Shown: positions 12,215 to 24,960, counted from the first letter of the stretch. The stretch is DNA of 64,000 nt from Prosapia bicincta (GCA_036971475.1 JBAIZL010000010.1:14936514-15000513); one strand, 5' to 3'. Notes: generated from the letters alone by a model not told the origin. Numbers and translations are program-made.

Positions 12215-12250
<36 letters not shown>
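11831..12250 (+). mobile_element. 3' remnant of a LINE with (TAG)n tail
   Basis: Translation of about 11950-12110 gives a segment like the Cys/His region after RNase H in LINEs: MKTGHDYLTARLHRI, then PDCLLCGNAVMNEKHL, followed by stops. It ends in a (TAG)n microsatellite (12211-12250), consistent with a simple-repeat 3' tail. 5'-truncated, within NOP2 intron 2. The minus-strand open frame 11842-12033 is a shadow. Confidence 0.6.
12211..12250. repeat. (TAG)n microsatellite
   Basis: About 12 copies of TAG/AGT directly after the LINE remnant; probably its expanded tail. Confidence 0.95.
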
Positions 12251-12957
12251 CAGCTACCATTTACTTTATAGTTACCAATTAGTTTAATTCCTACAAAGCT
12301 GTGTTAGTACGTATTTTACTGTTATGATCTTATCTATTAAGATACCTTAACCAGATCAGATAGTATATTGGTTAACTAGTTTTATTGTCACTGTGGTATT
12401 AATGGTCATATTAGTTGTCAACTAGTGTAATAATATTTTTGCTTCTTAAGAAATGAATATCATTCATCGTGAAGCCAATTATTGTCCCTTTAACTCATAA
12501 TGGATTAAATGGTTGACATTCCAAATGACCCAGTACATATATTTCATCCTTACTGTCTGGGCAATAAAGAAATCTTTTGAATTTATTCTTTAAAATAAAA
12601 AAAATTATACTATTGTATCAGGGGAGGTTATACTAATGCACTTTGCTAGTATAACATCACTGGGGAGTGATCCTGGGGAGATCAAATCCTGAAATATAAT
12701 CAGTAGAGAATCACAAACCAGGTGATGAGTTCTCATAAACCTAAACCAGATAAGAAATGAGTTTTCCATACTTTGAAACCAAAATGAAACAAAATTACTT
12801 AAATTTGAGATAGAAAATGTAAAATATCCAAGAAGAAATTATTGTGCCTATTATTCTTGACTGTACTGGTATATATCTGGTTGCTAAATAGCTAATCTAT
12901 AGTTCAAATCAATTTCTCATTGAGCAATAAACTTCTTTATTTACTAACAATAAAATT

Positions 12958-13073
12958 ACGACTTGAAATCTACGTGAATCCTGGACACTATTATTAATTT
13001 GAAATCTACAAGTGAATCCTGCACACTATTATTAATTTGAAATCTACGTGAATCCTGCACACTATTATTAATG
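12958..13073. repeat. Three tandem copies of a ~37-40-bp unit
   Basis: The unit contains TTGAAATCTAC, GTGAATCCTG and CACTATTATTAAT, repeated three times with an AA insertion in the middle copy. Confidence 0.85.
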
Positions 13074-13180
13074 TCACAAACAATGTTTAAGACCTGATAT
13101 TATTTATCCCAAATAAGAAGTTTGCTTATGTATTCAGAGCAAATCTTTTTCAGATAGAAATGTTCAGTTTCTGTTTTAAA

Positions 13181-14563
13181 GTATAGTAAAACTTAGATTA
13201 ACTGTCACTCTTTTAACCGTCAGTTTCTGTTAACCATCATCCAATTGACCAGACATCCAGTACCCTGAACCGAATATCCTTGGGCCATGTAACGTTTTAT
13301 GTCTATTCGTACTACTCAACTGGTGTTGCTACTTTTGAAAAAATGAAGCCACTTATTAAACAACAAGCTTCACACTACTTACAGTTATAATTATGATGGT
13401 CTTTGTTTAATAGATAAACGCCGACAGCATTAAAAACATGATGTTATTCTAGGAGCTATTTGTCAGGAGTTACGGGCCGACACACATATTTGTTATGACA
13501 TATTATATTGATTTTCACTACTGTTTTCAAAATTTCACAAAACCTAAAACGTAAGTCGGAAATATTGACTAAATATTTAGTTGTAAAATAATCCTTAAAA
13601 ATGGACTTGCTTGAAGTTAAGTACAAACATTGATACACTTAGATAAACTCATCCTTACTAAGATGTATTCCTTAAGAAGTAAATTATTTGGTTTTAAATC
13701 TTTTACTTGTTACAATTCTTAAATAATATTTATTGGACCTGAAGCATTACTTATCAGAGAGAGAATATATTACACTTTAGTTCTATATTCAAAATATTTA
13801 TAAACTCAAAAATCAATCACATGTGACACGGTTACATGTCTTAGTGATAAGCGCCAAAACACTTTTATCGCCAGTCAGCTTATTGTGTGGGTAACCGGAA
13901 CATGAAATTGTGGTTTTGTTGTTTATTGTTTACACAAAACAAAATATATTAAAAAAGAGTTGCACAGATAAGAAAATATAATGTCAGAAAAGAAAAAACA
14001 ATGTCGAGAAAATTGGTCCGGCGGAGTTTATTTACGTATCATTTATGATAAGAAAAAACTGTCAGGGGAATTGGCCGGACACTTATTTTTATAAATATTA
14101 TGATAAGAAACATTTATTTACAATTAGATATAATAGGTGAACAAAGAATAAGTACACATTATTTTAAAATAAGCTTAAAATATTTTTGCAATTCTCTATG
14201 AAAATGCCGATATTGTTGGCGGCAGGTAAAGTATTACGGTGCAGTGACGCGTTCGCTTTGTTTGTTAAACTATATGAACTATTTCTACTGTAAGTTTATA
14301 TTACTGTATATTATTTTACTACATTTGCAGCTACTGTGCGGATCTTTTTAACATGTAATAAATAGTTTCATTTGCTATTACAATCGTTTTAATGTTCTTT
14401 TCGCTCCTAAATATATTACATTACTGTGAGAGTGATATCTACCTATAATATAATTTAGGTTATGTTTTGGAGGAATAATACAGTGTGTCTGTTATCAGTC
14501 TATTCGCTCAACCGATATGGCCATGGTCTCGGCGGTGACGGTTAATCGAATATTTACTGTATA
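13181..14563. mobile_element. pogo/Tigger-like non-autonomous element (putative)
   Basis: The left end reads TATAGTAAAACTTAGATTAA and continues CTGTCAC; the reverse complement of the right end (14561 leftwards) reads TACAGTAAATATTCGATTAA and continues CCGTCAC. Cryptic TA sites and the 'AGTAAAnnT-nGATTAACnGTCA' style fit pogo/Tigger TIRs. No transposase frame is visible in the 1.4 kb. The right-end region (14421-14563) recurs at about 53385-53521 inside another element. It lies in NOP2 intron 2. Confidence 0.6.
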
Positions 14564-14886
14564 ATATCAGTCAGATTTTGTTAGTTACTAGAATATGAAG
14601 CCCAGTTTGTGTTTGAACAATGCACAGAACTAGTACAAAAGACATCAGTTAAAAAAGTCAGTGAATTTTAATCAAATTGTTAAAAATAGTGAAATAAAAA
14701 ACTTATTACATTTCTTTATTCAAATATAATGTCACAATGTATTAAACTTTAGTAGATAAAACATTCATATTATTAAAAAAAATTATCTAACACTAAAAGT
14801 GTCAACTTGATACAATAATTAATTATCAAATAATGGGCTAGCTAACATATTAAAAATATTAGTACCTATATAAAAAGTGTACTTAC

Positions 14887-15204
14887 CTTTTCTTTTATCT
14901 TTTTGTTTATTATGTTCTTGAAAACCTCCTTTTTTTAATATCCCATTTAATCCTTTTTGCTTTAACGTGCTTTTCTTATTATGTTGTGCCAAAACCCCAC
15001 TTTTTTCTTTAAAACTTAATGATTTTGATTCAGGTTTTTTTAAACTTGCTGAAAATTTTGGTAGTGTCTTAGTTGAGTTTTTTGTCTTTATTTTTTCGGC
15101 CTTCTTTTTTAAAATCAGCTCCTTCTTTTCTTGTGCTTTTAAGAGTCGTTTAACTTTTCGTTGCTTCTGTCGGCGACTCAGAGGTTTTTCAATACCACCA
15201 TTAA
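14887..15204 (-). CDS. NOP2: NOP2/NSUN1-like rRNA methyltransferase, exon 2
   Basis: 318-nt exon between a TTTTCATAG acceptor (AG at 15206-15205) and AAAAG|GTAAGT (exon end 14887). It starts with the last two bases of a codon opened by exon 1 and ends with one base of the next, so phases agree on both sides. The product is strongly basic: KPLSRRQKQRKVKRLLKAQ early, then a Lys/Ser-rich stretch and a KQKDKRKGK-like end. Human NOP2 has a comparable 'KRLSSRARKRAAKRRL' segment at the same place, a nucleolar-targeting type region. Confidence 0.7.
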
Positions 15205-16900
15205 CTATGAAAATAAATAAAAATATTGTTTAAAATTTTTATTTGGCATTTTTGATAAGTAAATCTAATTTGAAACATTAAAGTTATATACGAATTATGT
15301 TTAATGTGTTTCACCAAGGTATAAATGCAATTTGTTGTCTTGGTAATACCGTTTATAAATTCAACACATATTTTTTTTTTAATATTATAAAGTACTTCAT
15401 TATCTTTAAATGATGTAAAGAATTTCATCAATCATGGGTGCACATGATGTTTTCAAGCAAGAAAACAAAATTATTTTTTATCTATTTATTTAGGCTACAT
15501 ATCTAAATAGCTGTCTAATGTAAATTTTTACCAAAAACACACTTTTTTTGTATATAAATATTTTAGACCAAGTCATGTCTACCTATTTCTAAAAAAACTT
15601 TATCGGAAAAATCCATTAGGCTACAAATGGCCCATGGACATTTATTTTATTTTTTAAATCGGGGGTAAGCATAGGGGGGGTCGCTACCCATCCTTGCCCT
15701 TTCGAGCATGGGTGCCCATGTCATCAATAAAAAAAATTCAGAATAAAAAATAATTTTCATTGACCCATGATATTATTCATTATCAAATATTTGCAATACT
15801 ACAAGCACAAAAATAAAGGTCAACTGCTTGCTTCACGAATCATAATTTTATTAGTTAGAAAATCTATGTCAACATGAAACTTTGTAGTTTAAATTTTATG
15901 TAGGTATATCTAACGTAAAATAGCGAGGTACTTATAGTAAATATTAAATATCAATATTATTTGCTTTTACCACCAACTAGAGTTACTACAATTATACACT
16001 TTGACTTGGACTATGACAAACTTTCCTATACTTTAATCATCCTCAAACTGTACTATAATTTAAAGGTGCTAGAATAAAGGGGTGCAGAATATGTCCGATC
16101 CAGAGATCTAGGATCAGGGTTCTAGGATCTCAAGGAAATCTTGGGTTTCTGGAAAAAAAAAATTACCCAATTTTGTTTAATAATTTGTTTTCTTAATGAT
16201 AAGAATTTATAAACAGTTTCTGGATAAAAGAAAATTTAAAAGGTACCAAAACTCATTTAACAAACGAACCGATAGGTTAAAATTCGCATCTAGTTGTCTT
16301 TTAATATTTTCTGGCAACTACATTTGTAGTGTACTGTGTTCTCCAGCGCAGAACAGGTCGGCTCCACACGAACTCAAGATTACACCCAACGCTGCAAAAA
16401 CTATCGGGCTCCTCACGTTTTCTGATGTATTACGGGTGTTCCGTATTGTATTAAAATAAGATATTGATTGTATATTAATTATATTAGTTTTTATTTGTTT
16501 GTTTAATAGTGATTATTGAAACTATATGGTGTGAATATTTTTTTTTAACAATAAGTTGTAAAGTTTTAAGTGTTTTGTTTTCTATCGCCTCCTGGGATCA
16601 TTCCGCACCATTTTGCTTGTTTTGTTTACTGCAATTGGCAGAGATAGCGTGATAAACTAGCCTCACATATATCAACTAAACATGGGGATGATCGGCCTAG
16701 GCAAAAAAATCGAGCCAGCATATCAGGATTTTTTGTTCTCGTTTCCACGTGCTTGATTTTAGCCAAAAAAAATATATTGTCCGACGCAGAAAGTCATCAG
16801 GGATGAGAAAAAAATTATAAATACTTTTGCTAACGTCCCAAAAATTAAAAATTTTGGAAAACTGAAATCCCCACCTTTATTTTTTTTATGTAATAACTCG
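15205..16900. other. NOP2 intron 1, nothing recognised
   Basis: AT-rich. Open frames at 15201-15431 and 16196-16459 show no family resemblance. Confidence 0.5.
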
Positions 16901-16904
16901 CCAA

Positions 16905-17866
16905 GTGCCTCAAAATGTAATTAAATTTGATGTTGGCTCCCAAACATTTTTGATGTTTTTGACTCCCATGTTTCCTATTGATATAGGCCTATCTAATATA
17001 TCTGTTCAAGTCGATAGTAATACAGATATTAAAACTCAACTATCTTCCATAAATCAGGCAATTTTAAGACTAAATGAAAGATGTACTAAAATTTACAAAA
17101 CAATAAAACCAAACCGCCAGAGAAAGAAATCAAGGATTCTGAAACTGTTTCTTGCAAAACCTCTCCAGAAATAGAGGAATTTGAAGCAAAACTCAAAATT
17201 ATTAGAGTTAGCAGTTCAGTAACACAAATATGTAGTCTAATCCCTTGCATTATTGAAGAATCAGGAAGATCAAATATATTCCAGGTATTACAAATTCGAA
17301 ATTTTAAAGGACATTTCAATTGATCATCTGAAATCTAGTGCTCATAAATTATGTTATGACTTTTCAAGATCATTAAAAATTAAAGAAGAAAAATCAACGA
17401 AGTACATGAGAAATGTAAGGTAAAGCTTTAGGAAGGTAGCACCACTTGCATTATAGAAGAATGGGAGCGAGCTTTTTGGCAAAACTCAACCATTCCAGGG
17501 AATTTTATATAGAATTCAGAAGAAACATATTCTATAATGAAGTAAAAAAATTATAGATTTTTCAAGTAACACAAATCCTGCAACAAATCAACTACCTTTA
17601 GTTTCTATTACAGCAGATAAAATAACAAAATTGCACAGGATTTTCCATATTACTTGTCTGATTATTTTAGTTGATGGTGTTCAGACATGTATTATCATTG
17701 ACATATCTCCCTGTGGAACTGCTCACAACTACAATGCCCTTTCGAAAAAAATCAAATCTGCCCTTGATAATTTTAATGTAAAATTAGAATCACAACTAAA
17801 TGAAATTTCTTTTGATGGGCAATATTTTGACTTTTCAGTTGCAAAACTATCACTACACTGGTAATA
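16905..17866 (+). pseudogene. Decayed open frames, probably from an unidentified mobile element
   Basis: Frame 16905-17174 contains NISVQVDSNTDIKTQLSSIN and ILRLNERCTKIYK; after breaks, IEEFEAKLKIIR follows (about 17173 on), and frame 17631-17864 contains CIIIDISPCGTAHNYNAL and ISFDGQYFDFSVAKL. The amino-acid composition looks like a real former protein, and the IEEFEAKL part is vaguely like arthropod DUF4806-type sequences, but I do not recognise the family securely. Several stops separate the pieces. It sits in NOP2 intron 1 on the opposite strand. Confidence 0.4.
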
Positions 17867-17870
17867 ATAT

Positions 17871-18911
17871 AGAATTTACGTACATTGATAAGCCTCTATC
17901 TATATGTTCCATAACTTTCGGGGAAATTCAAAATGTCCATAAATGGGATGAGGGGAAATATTGAGGGTAAAACATTTGCTGTACCTCTGCAAGAATGTAA
18001 CTTATACCCCTTGCCTTCAGAATGCCTTATTTATTTAGAACAGCCGGCTCATTTTTAGGCACAAGATACATTATAAATTAACTACTTCATTTTTATTACA
18101 ACATAAAGCAAAATGGAAGTAAAACATTAAATTTGGATAGATTCATAAGCATTACTTTTATAAGCAAATCTATCCTGACTAGATACTAAGAATGAAGAGT
18201 ATTTATTTCCACACGTAATTGATATTGAGAAAAGTAATTATATCACAAAATTCAGAAAGGTTTGCCTTTTTGTTCTGTAAAGCAATGGAATATTGTAGCC
18301 TATACAAAATTCACTTTCCACCACTTTGATGAAAATAAATACCGAATGGCTGATGAAAATTTATTTTAATTTGTACACTGTACATAGTTGAGGTACATGC
18401 TGCGGCTATTTTACTTCAGCACAGGGTCAACTTACTTTTGATAACATATACTTTTTTTCTAACTAAACCTTTCCAACCAGATACTTTACAACAAATTGTA
18501 ATAGAGGTATATTATAAAAAAAGTTTCACTTTGTTGAGACACAAAGCAAGATGCTTGAAAATGTAGGTTATGTTTGTATTTATAAAATTTTAACTTCTAA
18601 TTCTAATTTGCAACATTTATAATTAGCTTTTACTTCTTTAAAAGTAACAAATTATGTAAGAGTTTGTTATGTTGTGATGTTCAATACGCAAATTATAGTT
18701 GTGTTAAAATATTGATAACTACCAATAAAATTGTTGTCACTGAAGCTTCACTGTTTAAACAGAGCCCCATAGTGTTTTACATGGCAGAAGTGTAAGAATT
18801 ATAATTCTGTATGTTTTCAAACAGCAAGACATGAAATCTAACCTGTCATTCTTGAACAAATGTAAAGAAATAATATTTGTTATACATACTAATTATATTA
18901 AAGATTATTAC
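17871..18911. other. NOP2 intron 1, nothing recognised
   Basis: AT-rich intronic sequence without visible repeats or coding signal. Confidence 0.5.
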
Positions 18912-19014
18912 TTAGGCTTTTTGGAAACACAGGGTCTTTTTGCTTTTTTGCTTTACGCCCTTTTCCTTTTATCTGTAGATTTTCTCCTTTATTAAATTTA
19001 GCCTTTCTTCCCAT
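18912..19014 (-). CDS. NOP2: NOP2/NSUN1-like rRNA methyltransferase, exon 1 (start codon)
   Basis: ATG at 19014-19012 opens 34 codons plus one base, ending at CCTAA|GTAATA. The N-terminus MGRKAKFNKG... followed by GKGRKAKKQKDPVFPK closely resembles human NOP2 (MGRKLDPTKEKRGPGRKARKQKG). NOP2/NSUN1 is a nucleolar SAM-dependent methyltransferase that makes m5C in large-subunit rRNA and is needed for 60S assembly. Joined with exons 2-4 (phases 1, 1, 0) the visible coding part is 665 nt, about 221 residues: basic N-terminus, then acidic tract. The methyltransferase domain is outside the window. Alternative: another basic nucleolar protein with the same start; I consider NOP2 clearly the best fit. 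Confidence 0.75.
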
Positions 19015-21465
19015 TTAAAAATGAATAATAATACCTAGTTTTTAAAATCCTACAAAAAACTTGCGTATTTATTATTTATAAACTACTGTATATTGGAAAT
19101 TCACGGTATATATAATACACCTTTTTCTTAAGAAAAACATTCAAACATCAAACCACATGTACAAATTACAAAATCACACTATAAACAGGAAACAGGTTAG
19201 AATGTTAATCACAGATGAATCTCACAGAGCCAACTACAATTAAATTTGTCTGTAGATACATTTTCGTGACTCTTATTATCCTTACATTAAAAAAAATACA
19301 ACTTGAAAGCATTTGTGAAAAAGTACTAAATAATAAATTTATATATATTGTAAATATTACCATGTATTGCTCAACAAGAACAAGTTTCATAAGCTATTTA
19401 CCTAATATCCACAGGTTTTCGTGCCTGTTAGGTATGTCACATTCGATCCAAGGACGGGTGATCTGTTAATAGTGACGTGAATATAGGATACATTTTGCAA
19501 TAAATAAAGAATTATTACAAAAATATCGATTTATAACATTATTCCATAAGTTAAAAGTAAACAAAAATTTAACACCTAGTTCGTGTAATAACATTACAAC
19601 TAATTAGCAGTGAACGTGTTAAAAGTCGCGAACCATAACTAGTTCGAATTTACATTAATTATACCCTTAGAAATATAACCTCAATGTTTTAAAAACAATC
19701 CGTTTTCAAGTAATTCTCCTGAGTAATTGCACAATAATATAATGTATTTATATATAGCTATATCCAAATACAGCTACAAACCATTTGCCGAATGATTTGA
19801 ATAAATCTCTTCCATTTTCCTCAGTCGTGCAACATCTTATGTAGGTCTATCGAAGTAATACTTTATCAAGTAATACCCATAATTAGTTGTGTTTTATTTT
19901 TATCTAGTCTATTCCTTTCATTACGTTTTAAAGGGATTTCCAGCTGTCTAATCAGATTTATGTGGTAATGAACTCATCTTTCAAGGTTAGTGTAATTAGT
20001 TCTTTTTCTGTTTCCAAACTGCAATTAGACCTACCATATAAATCATTTCTTGTCCTTATAGGTTAAGGATTACCACTAAGTAAGCTTTTCTTCCTATGTC
20101 ATAAGTAGTCATGTTAAGCATTCGTTTCTAGTACTGTACTCTGGTTTCTGCCCTATATTTTGTATTTTGAAATTGTGTTTTGAATTTAAAACCTTACCAC
20201 ACTTTAAGTATTAGGCTACTTGTTCCCTTTGAAACCTCAATGACTTTCTTCTCTAAATATTTTCTAACCTTTCTCCCTTTCTGCTGTTATTTGGAGCCTT
20301 TTTATTTACTGATACAAATCTTCACAATGGTATTTCTTAACATTTATTTTATTTTAATTGTCAACTATTTATGACCAAGTTATCAATTCCTATATTCCTT
20401 ATTGTACTACTGATATCTCCAGATTTTCTCATTTTTCATTATGATTTCACGTTGGTCACTTACAGCAACGCACACAGATTTTTGTTAAGTATATGAAGGG
20501 ATGCATTTCAATTTTATTAACATTTTAATTGGCTAATCAACTAATGCTTGTAATACTTCAGTCACCAATAAAACTAAAAAAATGTATTAGCAACACTTAT
20601 TTATTGGTAAGTCTTGGTAGTTAAATTTATATACAACGCATGCGCACTATACTTTATTCAATGAAGTACGACGCTCATAATTTCTTCTTCTTTATAAAGA
20701 TGGCCAAGGGTCCATCGGTGCGCCAATGGTCATTTATGTATTTGGCGTTTAAAATTGTTTTCACATATCTAGTGGTACTAATATCTGTACTTTTTACATC
20801 TTATTTCAATCAAAATATTCAACTAGTTTCTTCTTTCAGATTAATGTTCCTAAAGTCATATTCTTCATCAAAATTATTTGACTATTTCAAAGAAATAACT
20901 TGTTTTTTTTAAAATTTCTTAAAGTTAGTTGCTATAGTTCCTATATTTTCTATTCTGTATCTTGAATTTAATTTTGTTTCAAATTACCATGAATAGTGTT
21001 ATATTATCACCATGAATATCTCTGTTTTCTTGTTCATAATCGTTCTTATTTTTTTCTTCCTAGTTGTTTACCTTAATACATTTGGTGTTCTAGTTCTTTA
21101 AAGTTCTATGGGTTTAGAGCTGCATATTTAAATTTGATAGCACAAGCTCTGACTTCCTTTTGCAAGAATTATGTAGGTAAATGTATATATATTTAGGTTT
21201 AAATATTGTATTATATAATCCTTCTACCCTTGTTATAAAAGATCTAGTTATTTTCCCTAGCTACTAACTTGTATTTATTAATCACTTAAACAATAGTTTA
21301 TGACTATCCGAACTTGTATTTATTGTCTAATAAATCTTTTCAATGTTTGTATTGACGTCTTAAGATAGTCTTCTTTCTAGTTTTTTCTTGTTTTTTTACA
21401 TTAAAAAATACTTAAATAAAATTAAATGTTATAAATTTTGATTTCTCTGTTCCAAGGCACATTCA
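19015..21465. other. Intergenic, no gene recognised
   Basis: Upstream of NOP2 exon 1. No convincing promoter motif could be fixed. Open frames at 19205-19469, 20180-20374 and 20640-20912 are hydrophobic AT-driven noise. Confidence 0.5.
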
Positions 21466-21469
21466 GGAC

Positions 21470-21560
21470 AATAGAATGAGTTATTACTCAGGTGGCTAGT
21501 TGAAAAGTTCACTACTAACTTAAATTTCGTAGGTTCGAAACCCGATAGCACCAATGAATT
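21470..21560 (+). repeat. tRNA-like (SINE-type) sequence with A- and B-box-like motifs
   Basis: GGTGGCTAGTTGA resembles a pol III A box and GGTTCGAAACCC (about 21533-21544) is a perfect-looking B box, about 40 bp apart, as in tRNA-derived SINE heads. Pairing of a full cloverleaf was not convincing, so I do not call a tRNA gene. Confidence 0.35.
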
Positions 21561-21739
21561 TTTTAATGAAAATGAGTACCTAGTGTCAAACCTATGATGA
21601 TAATGGTTGAAGCGCAGTCCTGTCTACATTACCATCTTCGAATACCGACCAAAAAAAGTTCTACCTTGTCTCCTAAACCAAGTTAATGCTATTAAAGGTG
21701 GCATTTTTCAAATCCTTCCATTAGCTCACACTCTCCTTA

Positions 21740-22470
21740 TACTCGTATATATCTTGTACAAATCTTCAATCGTTAATAAAATACTTTTTATTCATGCACT
21801 CACGCTCAAATACATTTTTTTAAACTTGGAGTGGATGTCACTTGATCTTAATACTTTTTAAAATATAAATTCATTAATTAAATTTAATGAAATAATTTTA
21901 GTTTGATTTATTACAATTTTGCTATTACTTGCGACCAGACCTTTTGTTAACTAAAGGTTGTTAAATTGTAAACTTACACTTGGAGGAAACGTTTTCGTCT
22001 TACGACTTCTTCAGCCTCCAGGGTCGTAAGACCGAAGTAAGACTTCGTAAGGACGAAGTCGTAAGACGAAAACGTTTCCTCCGAGAGTAAGTTAACAATT
22101 TAACAACATTTAGTTAACAAAAAGTCTGGTCGCAAGTAATAGCAAAAGTGTAATAAGTAATTAACAACCAGCTCGTCATGGACAGCAACAAGATTTCGAT
22201 ATTTAGTTTTATATTAGAAAAAAAACTTTTTACAAAAGGGGCAAGGTATGCAATATATAGTTATTTCGTTCAATTTTACTTAAAATAAGTGATAACATGA
22301 GATTTCATAAAACAGCTGCTATTATGTTATAGGTTATGTGGAAGAACAGCTTTTTTAACGCTCAAGTTATTTTACTTTATTTATATTAATTGTAATTATT
22401 TAATAAAAAGTAAATCAAATAAAATTTTCCTTTATTGACCTAAGTAGGAATTGACTTTACAAAATGTTTG
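21740..22470 (-). repeat. Family A dispersed repeat, split by a PLE-type foldback
   Basis: 21740-21905 matches the 3' part of family A (CTTCAATCGTTAATAAAATA, CATGCACTCACGCTCAAATA) and 22203-22470 matches its middle and 5' part (AGGGGCAAGGTATGCAATAT, AAAACAGCTG, CTAAGTAGGAATTGACTTT), both on the minus strand. The foldback at 21910-22156 separates them, so it inserted into a pre-existing copy. Confidence 0.75.
21910..22156. repeat. PLE-type foldback with hammerhead-like core (family 2)
   Basis: Inverted arms (about 110 bp) run inward from ATTACAATTTTGCTATTACT to a centre near 22035. The left arm on the minus strand has CTGAAGA (22014-22008), stem II AGTC-GTAA-GAC, and GAAA (21996-21993). The right arm keeps GTCGTAAGACGAAAACGTTT but has lost the CTGAAGA box. 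Both arms match the ends of the larger foldback at 50292-50850. Confidence 0.7.
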
Positions 22471-22910
22471 TTTTATTACTTGTTTTTCAATTCATATCAT
22501 TTTGTAAGTTAAAGTCTAGGAATTCCTGTATCTGTAGACTCCCTTCTTCCCATTGGCTAACATACGTTTCTCATACCATGTAGTCACTATATCCTTCCCT
22601 AGTCGCTCCTGATCCCTTCTACTATTTCTTAACCTTTTTCCGTAAAAGGAGGCTTCAAGAGTATGCATTTCTTTATGGCGCCGACAGAGATACTAAACCC
22701 TTGTCCTTTTCCAGGTTGATGTCCCTTACCTTATTCCTTCTTTATTTAGAATTACGTTCCATCTTTAGTTGGCGATAATAATCATAACGGCTAATAATTG
22801 CCAAAACTAGAAACATGTCTAAAACTTTAAAGTTTAAAGTTAGATAAACTCTAATACTCGTACATTCACAGGAATTATGAAGATTACACAATTTTAACAG
22901 CTATAGAGAA
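22471..22910. other. Unclassified
   Basis: No recognised feature. Confidence 0.4.
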
Positions 22911-22912
22911 CT

Positions 22913-23219
22913 CCGTCAGATATATCTGTCACATCACACGGCGCAACACAGGCCAACGGTTTTTTTTATAAAGGCCGAATTAAGCATATTAAACAATTTG
23001 TCCCTTGTTATCAATTTTCAAATTAATCTCATTTTTTTATTAATAAGCAGCTGGATATCAGGTGATACGTTTTTGCGTTTCTTAAGATTACGTGGCCGCC
23101 TTTGTTGTCGAGAATGTGTAATGGGATTTATTGTTTTTAAACGTTCAAGAGCACGTTTTTAACGGCGAATTTACACGTGCTACAGGTTAGGTTTAACGCG
23201 TAATATAGGTTAGGTTAGG
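22913..23219. repeat. ~300-bp dispersed repeat, copy 1
   Basis: Shares long stretches with 31789-32087, e.g. CATCACACGGCGCAA, TTACGTGGCCGCCTTTGTTG and CACGTGCTACAGGTTAGGTT. Non-coding; class unknown (MITE or SINE tail possible). It ends in GGTTAGGTTAGGG. Confidence 0.85.
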
Positions 23220-23786
23220 GAATATTGTCTTGCATACTTCGCACGTTCGTTCTCAAACGTACAGAAAAACCTCAACATTTATTCTCTGATGTTTAAAATG
23301 TAATGTACTGGCTTCTTTAGCCTATTTAAACAAAGTTGAGGTGTATTTGTCCAATGTTAACCCTTATGGCTTTTTTATTCTTGTATTGAAAGTGAATGCG
23401 CTAAAGCCTCTTCGATCATGCGTGTGATGTAACGCTTAACAATTGTGAACGAAATCTGTCGGAGTTACTTTCAACTAGGTTATCGTGGGGTGAATTCCAT
23501 CTAAATATATTTTCAGTTCGTATTGTTCTCTTGTCAAATTGCCTTTTGGAGGAATGCAATAAATGTAGTATTTCTACATTAATTTGAAGCGAGGGTAGTT
23601 CTTTTGCGGCTTGCGCGTGCGCGTTCTCTTTATTTAAGACCATGTAAATTTTCGTTGGCACTGTTTTTGCTACAGAAAATTATTTATGTTTAACTTTTAG
23701 ATTAGATGCTATTTTTCGTTTTTTTTAATAATAAAAAGGGGGTTTTCAACCTTTATATTAAAGCCTGTAGCCTTTACAAACGTTAC

Positions 23787-23890
23787 AACACACACACACA
23801 CACACACGCGCGCGCGCGCACGCACACACACACACGAACTCTGTCTCTCTCAAACACACGCATGCACACACGAACGCACACACACAAATG
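23787..23890. repeat. (CA)n/(CG)n microsatellite
   Basis: Imperfect CACACA tract with an internal CGCGCG run. Confidence 0.95.
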
Positions 23891-24475
23891 AGTGAAGAAG
23901 GATTTTATCCACTAAATAACAAACGAACCTATAAGAAATCCAAACCTCCGACCCCCTCATCTCCGAGTTCCTTACCGTATTCCCCAAAACACTCATCCCC
24001 GCAACCGTAAACTCCCGCTACTTATAGCCTACATTTACAAGAACTAAAGAGTTACTTGTTATCAGGGCCGTGCGGTACATTTTCTGACTCGAAATGTTTT
24101 TAAATGCAAACGCTCATAATGCAGCTCCAAATTTTATTAAATTTAAATGTCGATCAAACGCACCCAAAATCCGACATTAGGCTATTGACATAAAAATACT
24201 AAGTAAGCCTGCTCGGAACAAGTATTAGTGGTTAATACTACATTTCGGCAAAAAAAGAAAAAAATATAGGTAATTGAAAAAACATTGTGCAATTAAATAT
24301 ACATTTATATTTTGAGAAACGTCTTATATACGTCCAAATTTGAATAGGTTCAAAATGTACCAATTATACAAGAGTAGTAGTTATACTCGTACAAAGGAGT
24401 GGATATACCAGGTCTGTCTAAATTACTAATACTACAATACTACTAAAGCCTTTACTACCACAAATATTAAGGACG

Positions 24476-24960
24476 GGACGAGTCCGTTTCTCAATTCTCA
24501 AATGGTATCGACCAATCACCGATACTCGATTCTCAATTGATTAAAATCCCGATATCGATTATTGTTCTTATAAATGTTAAATACGTGTACAGTGTAATTT
24601 ATTGGAGAAGTAATTATCGACGTCTTATTTATGTATTAGTTTGTTTGAATGAATTAAACTATTAAAGCAAATGGGGATTTAAGATAAAGAAAATATTATT
24701 TATGACGCAACAACAATGACGATAGGAAGGATTTGTGGGCAGTTTGTTTGTCACCTTTATCCGATATGTTGGTCATGCTTTTATTGTATTTATAAATCAA
24801 GGGAACCCTGTGTGAAGCCTATTATATTAAAACAGACATTTTAAATGGCTTCTCCGTGTGACCAAGATGTGAACTAAATTCATTATTAGGGGATATCAAG
24901 TAGGCATATATAACTTAAAGAATCGAGAATAGGAAGAAAAATTTTAGGAATCTGCCTATC
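24476..24960 (-). repeat. Degenerate relative of the hAT-like MITE at 53153-53925
   Basis: TACTCGATTCTCAATTGATT, CGATATCGATTATTG and, further in, AACTAAATTCATTATTAG.. and AAGAATCGAGAATAGG match the reverse complement of parts of 53200-53350. Neither end is sharp. Confidence 0.45.

Noticed and set aside
21470..21560. tRNA gene
   Set aside because: B box is good but acceptor and anticodon stems do not pair convincingly; treated as SINE-like.
24064..24090. hAT-type TIR (CAGGGCCGTGCGG)
   Set aside because: No inverted partner found within the following kilobase.
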